5,742 nt of DNA from Pelobacter sp. UBA5610 (GTDB taxonomy: Bacteria > Desulfobacterota > Desulfuromonadia > Desulfuromonadales > Syntrophotaleaceae): positions 1 through 5,742 of the forward strand of contig DIKU01000145.1 in the NCBI GenBank assembly GCA_002424645.1, in the 5' to 3' direction. The notes under the pieces were generated by a model. That model did not search any database. It saw nothing but the letters and a program-made list of their open reading frames with translations, and was not told the origin of the DNA. Shown here piece by piece: positions 1 through 5,742 of this stretch. A program made the position numbers and the translations under genes. Position 1 is the first letter of the stretch; each line of letters starts with the position of its first letter.

Positions 1-2265
1 GCTCTGGAAGAGGGCGGCCATGCGATTGCACAGGCTAATGCGCTTCTGGATGAGGAAGGTCGCTTTATTAACGATCTGGTCAATGCAAGGCAGAATGGCG
101 AATTCGTGTTGGTTCAGCGGGAAGAGATCGGGCTTATGGACGTATCGCCGAAACAGTTGGTTTCGGTTGCTGCCTCGCTGATCCCCTTCTTGGAAAACGA
201 CGACGCCAACCGAGCGCTGATGGGCTCCAACATGCAGCGTCAGGCTGTGCCCCTGTTGCGTTCCGATGCACCTTTGGTCGGCACCGGAATGGAGCGGATT
301 GTCGCTCATGACTCCGGAGCCGCTGTGGTCGCTCGGCATAACGGGGTTGTTGAATCCGTGGACGCTTCGCGTATTGTCGTCAAAATCGATGAGGGTGAAG
401 TTGACGAAGACGGTACCGGGGTTGATATCTATAACCTTATCAAGTTTGCCCGGTCCAACCAGAATACGTGTCTTAATCAGAAACCTATCGTCAAAGTCGG
501 AGACCGGATTACCCGCGGTGGCATGATTGCCGATGGTCCTTCGACCCAATGGGGCGAACTCGCCCTTGGGCAGAATGTGTTGGTCGCATTTATGCCATGG
601 GAAGGGTACAATTTCGAAGACTCGATTTTGATCTCCGAAAAACTTGTCAAGGAAGATAGGTATACTTCTATTCACATTGAGGAACTGGAATGTGTGGCGA
701 GGGATACCAAGCTTGGCAAGGAGGAGATCACCAACGATATCCCCAATCTCGGAGAGGATGCTCTTAAGGATCTCGACGAGAGCGGTATCGTTCGGATCGG
801 GGCCGAGGTTAAACCTGGCGATATCCTGGTCGGCAAAATCACGCCTAAAGGCGAAACGCAACTATCTCCTGAAGAAAAACTGTTGCGTGCCATTTTCGGG
901 GAAAAAGCAGGCGATGTCCGAGATACCTCGCTTAGGCTTCCTCCCGGGGTCGAAGGTGTGGTTATCGGTGCACGGGTTTTCTCGCGCAAGGGCGCCGATA
1001 AAGACAGCCGTACCGAATATATAGAAAAAACCGAGATCGAAAAGCTTCTCAAAGATCAGCATGACGAGATTCGTATCATCAGGGAGTCAACGCGTGGCAA
1101 GCTTGAATCTCTGTTGGTCGGACAAGTGTCGGCGGCCTCTCTATTCGATGCTGCAGGCAAGGAACTTCTCGGACAGGGCGAAAAAATTACACCCGAAGTA
1201 CTTGAAGAAGTCCCCTTCGTTCGCTGGCGTGAAATCAGCCTGCTTGATGCAGCTGACAACGAAGATAAATTGAGTAGCGTCATGACCAGTCTTGCTCAGC
1301 GTGAAGAGCTTATTAAAGCCGTTTTCGCTGATAAGATTGAGAAGATCAAGCGAGGTGACGATCTTCCCCCTGGCGTCATCAAAATGGTCAAGGTTTATAT
1401 TGCCATCAAGCGTAAACTCTCCGTCGGCGACAAGATGGCTGGACGCCATGGTAACAAAGGTGTTTTGTCGCGCGTCTTGCCTGAAGAGGATATGCCTTAC
1501 ATGGCGGACGGTACTCCGGTTGAGATCGTTCTGAATCCTCTTGGCGTTCCTTCTCGTATGAACGTCGGGCAGATTCTTGAGACGCATCTGGGTCTTGCTG
1601 CCAGGGGTCTGGGAATCCAGATTCAGGAGCATATGGATAAACATTACAGTCCTGATGCTTTGCGTTCCAAGATCGGCGAGGTCTATGAGGACCAGCGCGT
1701 TGTCGAGTTGGTCAATAGCTTGCCGGATGACGAGATTATGCAGCTAGCACGCCAGTTGTCTTACGGTGTGCCTATGGCATCACCGGTATTCGAGGGTGTT
1801 ACTGAAGAACAGATGAAAAGGCAGATGGAACTCTCCGGTTTTTCATCCTCCGGACAGATGACCTTGTACAACGGTAAGACCGGTGAAGCGTTTAAGGAAA
1901 AGGTCACTGTTGGCATCATGTACATGCTGAAGCTGCATCACCTGGTAGACGATAAAATCCATGCTCGGAGCATTGGGCCTTACAGTTTGGTTACTCAGCA
2001 GCCGTTGGGCGGCAAGGCACAATTCGGTGGCCAGAGACTTGGCGAGATGGAAGTCTGGGCCATGGAGGCTTATGGTGCTTCTCATGCTCTTCAGGAATTT
2101 TTGACCGTCAAATCCGACGACGTGACCGGTAGAACTCGTATGTACGAGGCTATCGTTAAGGGTAAACATACCCTTGAGGCCGGTCTGCCAGAGTCGTTCA
2201 ACGTTCTTATCAAAGAGTTGCAGTCTCTCTGTCTTGACGTTGAGCTCCTTGAGGAGCAGGAATAA
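1..2265 (+). CDS. rpoB: DNA-directed RNA polymerase subunit beta, 3' part (N-terminus outside window)
   Basis: Beta subunit of the core RNA polymerase (alpha2-beta-beta'-omega), which forms one wall of the DNA cleft and half of the active centre. The frame is open from base 1 (Ala-Leu-Glu-Glu-Gly) to TAA at 2263-2265, 754 codons. By alignment to recalled E. coli RpoB, codon 1 matches about residue 608, so some 607 residues, including the main rifampicin-resistance region, lie upstream. The GTG at 106 is an internal valine, not a start. Visible landmarks, in E. coli numbering: R678 (211-213), R687 (238-240), the acidic pair E813/D814 in NFEDSI (616-621), the flap-tip helix LLRAIFGEK that contacts sigma region 4 (from 880), insertion beta SI2 (about 991-1365), K1065 and K1073 in [12 protein letters not shown] (1426-1461), R1106 in PSRMN (1555-1557), and the C-terminal clamp-anchoring block with [10 protein letters not shown] (about 2008-2037). 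The end, ELLEEQE, is typical in position. rpoC follows after 40 bases on the same strand. Beta SI2 is about 20 residues longer than in E. coli; otherwise nothing is abnormal. Confidence 0.99.
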   Translation, partial: ALEEGGHAIAQANALLDEEGRFINDLVNARQNGEFVLVQREEIGLMDVSPKQLVSVAASLIPFLENDDANRALMGSNMQRQAVPLLRSDAPLVGTGMERIVAHDSGAAVVARHNGVVESVDASRIVVKIDEGEVDEDGTGVDIYNLIKFARSNQNTCLNQKPIVKVGDRITRGGMIADGPSTQWGELALGQNVLVAFMPWEGYNFEDSILISEKLVKEDRYTSIHIEELECVARDTKLGKEEITNDIPNLGEDALKDLDESGIVRIGAEVKPGDILVGKITPKGETQLSPEEKLLRAIFGEKAGDVRDTSLRLPPGVEGVVIGARVFSRKGADKDSRTEYIEKTEIEKLLKDQHDEIRIIRESTRGKLESLLVGQVSAASLFDAAGKELLGQGEKITPEVLEEVPFVRWREISLLDAADNEDKLSSVMTSLAQREELIKAVFADKIEKIKRGDDLPPGVIKMVKVYIAIKRKLSVGDKMAGRHGNKGVLSRVLPEEDMPYMADGTPVEIVLNPLGVPSRMNVGQILETHLGLAARGLGIQIQEHMDKHYSPDALRSKIGEVYEDQRVVELVNSLPDDEIMQLARQLSYGVPMASPVFEGVTEEQMKRQMELSGFSSSGQMTLYNGKTGEAFKEKVTVGIMYMLKLHHLVDDKIHARSIGPYSLVTQQPLGGKAQFGGQRLGEMEVWAMEAYGASHALQEFLTVKSDDVTGRTRMYEAIVKGKHTLEAGLPESFNVLIKELQSLCLDVELLEEQE

Positions 2266-2290
2266 AAGACTAAACACCAACATCCATCCC

Positions 2291-2298
2291 TAAGGAGG
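2291..2298 (+). promoter_or_regulatory. Shine-Dalgarno of rpoC
   Basis: TAAGGAGG is an uninterrupted 8-base match to the complement of the usual 16S rRNA 3' end, with 7 bases between it and the TTG at 2306. The TAA of this motif is in the rpoC frame, so no start upstream of it is possible, and TTG 2306 is the only start codon between it and the conserved protein sequence. The 40-base spacer (2266-2305) shows no terminator and no convincing promoter, which fits co-transcription with rpoB. The strong site may offset the weak TTG start (inference). Confidence 0.9.
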
Positions 2299-2305
2299 GT
2301 GTGTT

Positions 2306-5300
2306 TTGGAAGATATTTTCAGCCTTTTTGAGCGGCCGAAGGATCCTCTTAGCTTTAATGCTATTCGTCTCTCGCTTGTATCACCCGAAAAGATCCGTGA
2401 AAGATCTTTCGGTGAAGTTAAAAAGCCCGAGACGATTAACTACAGGACCTTCAAGCCCGAGCGTGATGGTTTGTTTTGCGCCAAGATTTTCGGGCCGACC
2501 AAGGACTACGAGTGTAATTGCGGTAAATATAAACGCATGAAGCACCGTGGTATCGTCTGCGAAAAGTGCGGGGTGGAAGTTATTCCCAGCAAGGTGCGTC
2601 GTGAGCGACTCGGGCACATTGATCTAGCATGCCCTGTCGCGCACATATGGTTCCTTAAGTCGTTACCGTCGCGCATTTCTACACTGCTCGACATGACGCT
2701 TAAGGAAGTGGAGCGTGTCCTTTACTTCGAAGCTTACCTGGTCCTTGATGCAGGGGATACGCCTCTTGTCCGCGGTCAGTTACTGACCGAGGACAAGTAT
2801 GCTGAGACCATGGATGAGTATGCGGGTCAGTTCGTCGTCGCTATGGGAGCGGAGGCCATCCGTGAATTTCTCGTCGGTATCGATGTCGAGGAATTATCTG
2901 ATAGCCTGCGCAAGGAAATGAGCGAGGCGGCGAGCGAAGCCAAGCGTAAAAAAGTAGCCAAAAGGCTCAAGGTTGTAGAAGCTTTTAAATTCAGCGGTAA
3001 CCGTCCCGAATGGATGATTCTGGAAACCATTCCGGTTCTGCCGCCTGAACTGCGACCATTGGTGCCTTTGGATGGGGGACGGTTTGCGACTTCCGACTTG
3101 AACGATTTGTACCGTCGGGTTATCAACCGCAATAATCGTCTCAAGCGTCTGATGGAATTGCGGGCGCCCGAAGTCATTATCCGGAATGAAAAGCGTATGC
3201 TTCAGGAGTCGGTTGATGCGTTGTTTGACAACGGTCGCCGTGGTCGCGCAATTACGGGACCTAATAAGCGTCCTCTGAAGTCGCTGTCCGATATGCTCAA
3301 AGGTAAAGGCGGACGTTTTCGCCAGAACCTTCTCGGTAAGCGTGTCGACTATTCCGGTCGTTCTGTTATCGTTGTAGGGCCTGAACTTAAGCTGCACCAG
3401 TGCGGGTTACCCAAAAAGATGGCCTTGGAGTTATTCAAGCCGTTCATTTACAACAAGCTTGAAGAACGCGGTTACTGCACCACCATCAAAAGTGCCAAAA
3501 AGATGGTGGAAAAGGAAAAAGCCGAGGTTTGGGACGTTCTTGAGGAGGTTATCAAGGAACACCCCGTCATGCTTAACCGTGCACCGACGTTGCACCGACT
3601 GGGTATACAGGCCTTTGAGCCTGTCTTGATAGAAGGTAAAGCCATTCAGTTGCATCCGCTGGTTTGTACCGCCTTCAATGCCGACTTTGACGGCGACCAG
3701 ATGGCTGTGCATCTGCCTTTGTCCATTGAAAGTCAGATCGAGACACGGGTGTTGATGATGTCGACCAACAACATCCTTTCGCCCGCCAACGGCAAGCCGA
3801 TTATTGTTCCGTCTCAGGATATGATCCTTGGCTTGTACTATATGACCAGGGAGCGCCCCTTCGTCCGTGGAGAAGGTAAGATTCTGTCTTCGCGTGATGA
3901 ATTGCGCATGGCCTATGATACCGGTGAGGTGGACCTTCAAGCCAAGATAAAGGTGCGGATGTCGCCCGTTCTGGGTGAGCCGGAAACGCTTATCGAGACA
4001 ACTGTCGGTCGCGTGTTGTTGCGAGATGTTGTGCCTGAAGTTATTCCTTTCGACTTTATCAACGTCGTTATGGCGAAAAAGCAGGTTGCGCATCTTATCG
4101 ATGTTTGTTTCCGATTGGCGGGTAATAAAGAAACGGTTCTGCTGGCTGACCGTCTTAAGGACACTGGTTATCGGTTTTCAACCTTGGCAGGTATATCGAT
4201 TTGTCTTGATGACATGGTTATCCCTGAGACAAAAGATGTCATGATGAAGGCTGCTGTTGAGGAAGTAACCGAGATCCAGCAGCAGTACACCGAAGGTCTG
4301 ATCACCGATGGCGAACGCTACAATAAAGTCATCGACATCTGGGCCAAGTGTACCGAGTCTATAGCGCATACCATGTTGGATACTCTGTCGAAAGACGAGA
4401 TGGTTTCCCCTGAAGGTGAAACGGTCAAAGTCCCATCATTTAATTCGATTCACATGATGGCCGATTCTGGTGCTCGTGGTAGTGCCCAGCAGATAAGACA
4501 GCTCGCCGGGATGCGTGGACTTATGGCCAAGCCGTCCGGGGAGATTATCGAGACGCCGATTACCGCAAACTTCCGGGAAGGCCTTACCGTGTTGCAGTAT
4601 TTTATTTCTACACACGGTGCGCGTAAGGGTCTGGCGGATACCGCGCTTAAAACTGCTAACTCGGGTTACCTGACCCGTCGCCTTGTCGATGTTGCGCAGG
4701 ATGCTATCATTACCGAGCAGGACTGTGATTCGCTTGATGGTATTATGTTGACGGCGCTGACAGAAGGTGGCGAAGTCATCGAACGCCTTGGTGACCGGAT
4801 CTTGGGCCGTACCGCTCTGGAAGATGTTCTCGACCCCGTGACCGGAGATGTGCTGGTTGAAGCAAATCAGCAGATCGATGAAAGTCTGGTGGAGAGTATC
4901 GAAAATGCCGGCATCGAAAGAGTTAAGATTCGGTCCGTTTTGACCTGCCAGAGTCAGCGCGGTATTTGCGCTACGTGTTACGGCCGCGATCTCGCCAGAG
5001 GGCATCTGGTAAATCTTGGTGAGGCTGTAGGGGTTATTGCAGCGCAATCCATTGGTGAGCCCGGTACCCAGCTTACAATGCGTACTTTCCACATCGGTGG
5101 TACGGCCTCCCGTCGTGCGGAACAAACTTCGCTTGAGGCGCGCTTCGACGGGGTTGTTAAATATCTCAATCTCAACTGGGTTCTCGACAGTGATGGGCAT
5201 CATGTCGTCATGAATCGCAATGCTGAAATCGCGGTGCTTGATGAAACCGGGCGTGAGCGTGAACGTTACGGTGTTGTTTATGGTGCACGCTTGCGCGTTG

Positions 5301-5742
5301 CACCTGACGGGCCTATAGCGGCAGGTAGTTTGCTTGCCGAATGGGATCCGTATACCATCCCAATTCTGACAGAGATTGCTGGTACCGTACGTTACGGGGA
5401 CATCATCGAAGGCGTGACTATGGAGGAGCAGGTCGATGAAGTGACCGGCCTCTCACGTAAGGTAGTCATCGAATCGAAGGGTGCCGATAAGCGTCCGCGC
5501 ATTACCCTTAAGGACGCCGAAGGGAAAACGGTTAAGCTCCCCAATGGGGCTCCTGCTCGGTACATGTTGCCCGTGGGTGCGATTATCGCTTCGCCTGAAG
5601 ACGCACAGGTCAGTGGTGGCTCTATTTTGGCGAAAATCCCTCGGGAGACTACCAAGACCAAGGACATTACCGGTGGTTTGCCTCGCGTTGCCGAACTCTT
5701 TGAGGCTCGCAAACCTAAGGAATATGCCATCATTTCTGAAAT
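2306..5742 (+). CDS. rpoC: DNA-directed RNA polymerase subunit beta', 5' part (C-terminus outside window)
   Basis: Beta' subunit of RNA polymerase, which carries the catalytic Mg site and most of the clamp. Start is TTG, encoding [14 protein letters not shown], the normal RpoC N-terminus; an in-frame TAA at 2291-2293 excludes an earlier start. The frame runs open to the window edge: 1145 full codons plus 2 bases, against about 1400 in the family. Domains in order: zinc-binding domain with C70, C72, C85, C88; clamp helices around residues 264-307 ([16 protein letters not shown]); the switch-2 region [15 protein letters not shown] (about 334-348); NADFDGDQM with Mg ligands D460, D462, D464 (3683-3697); rim helices with [10 protein letters not shown] (from about 670); bridge helix about 763-796 (4592-4693); second zinc site C807, C881, C888, C891; trigger loop with M925, R926, H929 (5078-5092; E. 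coli M932, R933, H936); SI3 insertion about 936-1117 (5111-5656); return arm of the trigger loop [21 protein letters not shown]. Numbering equals E. coli up to D464, then is 7 lower through the bridge helix and first trigger arm. Several ppGpp site 1 residues differ from E. coli. The sequence resembles Desulfuromonadia RpoC from memory. Confidence 0.99.
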   Translation, partial: MEDIFSLFERPKDPLSFNAIRLSLVSPEKIRERSFGEVKKPETINYRTFKPERDGLFCAKIFGPTKDYECNCGKYKRMKHRGIVCEKCGVEVIPSKVRRERLGHIDLACPVAHIWFLKSLPSRISTLLDMTLKEVERVLYFEAYLVLDAGDTPLVRGQLLTEDKYAETMDEYAGQFVVAMGAEAIREFLVGIDVEELSDSLRKEMSEAASEAKRKKVAKRLKVVEAFKFSGNRPEWMILETIPVLPPELRPLVPLDGGRFATSDLNDLYRRVINRNNRLKRLMELRAPEVIIRNEKRMLQESVDALFDNGRRGRAITGPNKRPLKSLSDMLKGKGGRFRQNLLGKRVDYSGRSVIVVGPELKLHQCGLPKKMALELFKPFIYNKLEERGYCTTIKSAKKMVEKEKAEVWDVLEEVIKEHPVMLNRAPTLHRLGIQAFEPVLIEGKAIQLHPLVCTAFNADFDGDQMAVHLPLSIESQIETRVLMMSTNNILSPANGKPIIVPSQDMILGLYYMTRERPFVRGEGKILSSRDELRMAYDTGEVDLQAKIKVRMSPVLGEPETLIETTVGRVLLRDVVPEVIPFDFINVVMAKKQVAHLIDVCFRLAGNKETVLLADRLKDTGYRFSTLAGISICLDDMVIPETKDVMMKAAVEEVTEIQQQYTEGLITDGERYNKVIDIWAKCTESIAHTMLDTLSKDEMVSPEGETVKVPSFNSIHMMADSGARGSAQQIRQLAGMRGLMAKPSGEIIETPITANFREGLTVLQYFISTHGARKGLADTALKTANSGYLTRRLVDVAQDAIITEQDCDSLDGIMLTALTEGGEVIERLGDRILGRTALEDVLDPVTGDVLVEANQQIDESLVESIENAGIERVKIRSVLTCQSQRGICATCYGRDLARGHLVNLGEAVGVIAAQSIGEPGTQLTMRTFHIGGTASRRAEQTSLEARFDGVVKYLNLNWVLDSDGHHVVMNRNAEIAVLDETGRERERYGVVYGARLRVAPDGPIAAGSLLAEWDPYTIPILTEIAGTVRYGDIIEGVTMEEQVDEVTGLSRKVVIESKGADKRPRITLKDAEGKTVKLPNGAPARYMLPVGAIIASPEDAQVSGGSILAKIPRETTKTKDITGGLPRVAELFEARKPKEYAIISE

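Noticed and set aside
266..1024. Plus-strand alternative frames at 266-526 and 644-1024 inside rpoB.
   Set aside because: They overlap fully with conserved RpoB coding sequence, have low-complexity composition typical of out-of-frame translation, and match no known family.
2244..2257. Perfect 5-base-pair hairpin GCTCC-TTGA-GGAGC at the end of rpoB, considered as a terminator.
   Set aside because: There is no T-tract after it, the stem is short, it lies within codons for ELLEEQ, and a terminator between rpoB and rpoC would make no sense for subunits needed in equal amounts.
2234..2266. TTGACG (2234-2239) followed by AATAAA (2261-2266) as a possible promoter for rpoC.
   Set aside because: The spacing is 21 bases and the second box fits TATAAT poorly; the first box is part of the rpoB codons for LDV.
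2301..2540. Plus-strand frame of 79 codons starting at GTG 2301, just after the strong Shine-Dalgarno.
   Set aside because: It begins only 2 bases after the Shine-Dalgarno, overlaps rpoC in another frame and gives no family-like protein. TTG 2306 gives the full conserved RpoC N-terminus at proper spacing.
1141..3397. Minus-strand open frames of 167 codons (1141-1644), 146 codons (1843-2283) and 167 codons (2894-3397).
   Set aside because: The same codon-register shadow effect opposite rpoB and rpoC; the 1843-2283 frame merely extends into the spacer. No recognisable domain.
3431..5203. Long minus-strand open frames of 220 codons (3431-4093) and 255 codons (4436-5203), opposite rpoC.
   Set aside because: Both are in exact codon register with rpoC, so a stop can arise only where the sense strand uses TTA, CTA or TCA, which are rare here. 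Their proteins resemble nothing recognised, they lack a clear Shine-Dalgarno, and the sense strand is unmistakable rpoC.

Overview
The window is an ordinary stretch of core transcription machinery. It holds the 3' part of rpoB (RNA polymerase beta subunit, positions 1-2265) followed on the same strand by most of rpoC (beta' subunit, positions 2306-5742, running off the right edge). The two genes are separated by 40 bases that carry a very strong ribosome binding site for rpoC. No RNA gene, mobile element, repeat array, CRISPR or phage-like feature was seen, and no previously undescribed system is present.

Both reading frames are intact when translated by eye from end to end: no frameshift and no internal stop. 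Key residues are in place. In RpoB these are the acidic pair matching E. coli E813/D814, the lysines matching K1065 and K1073, and the sigma-binding flap. In RpoC they are the N-terminal zinc site C70/C72/C85/C88, the Mg-binding triad D460/D462/D464, the bridge helix, the second zinc site and both arms of the trigger loop. Both proteins carry the lineage-specific insertions of Proteobacteria and relatives: beta SI2 in RpoB and SI3 inside the RpoC trigger loop.

The organism is a Gram-negative bacterium of roughly balanced GC content. The RpoC N-terminus, the form of beta SI2 and the SI3 sequence most resemble, from memory, the Geobacter/Desulfuromonas/Pelobacter group (Desulfuromonadia, the former Deltaproteobacteria). 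This assignment is an inference from recalled sequences, not a search.

Layout: 1-2265 rpoB (about 607 N-terminal residues lie to the left, including the main rifampicin-resistance region); 2266-2305 short spacer with Shine-Dalgarno; 2306-5742 rpoC from an unusual TTG start (about 1145 codons; the C-terminal part lies to the right). The genes are almost certainly co-transcribed, and their products together form the catalytic cleft of the same enzyme. The points worth a second look are modest: partial substitution of the ppGpp site 1 residues in RpoC while site 2 is kept, the TTG start whose Shine-Dalgarno contains the in-frame stop, an enlarged beta SI2, and a possible weak fold around the rpoC ribosome binding site.
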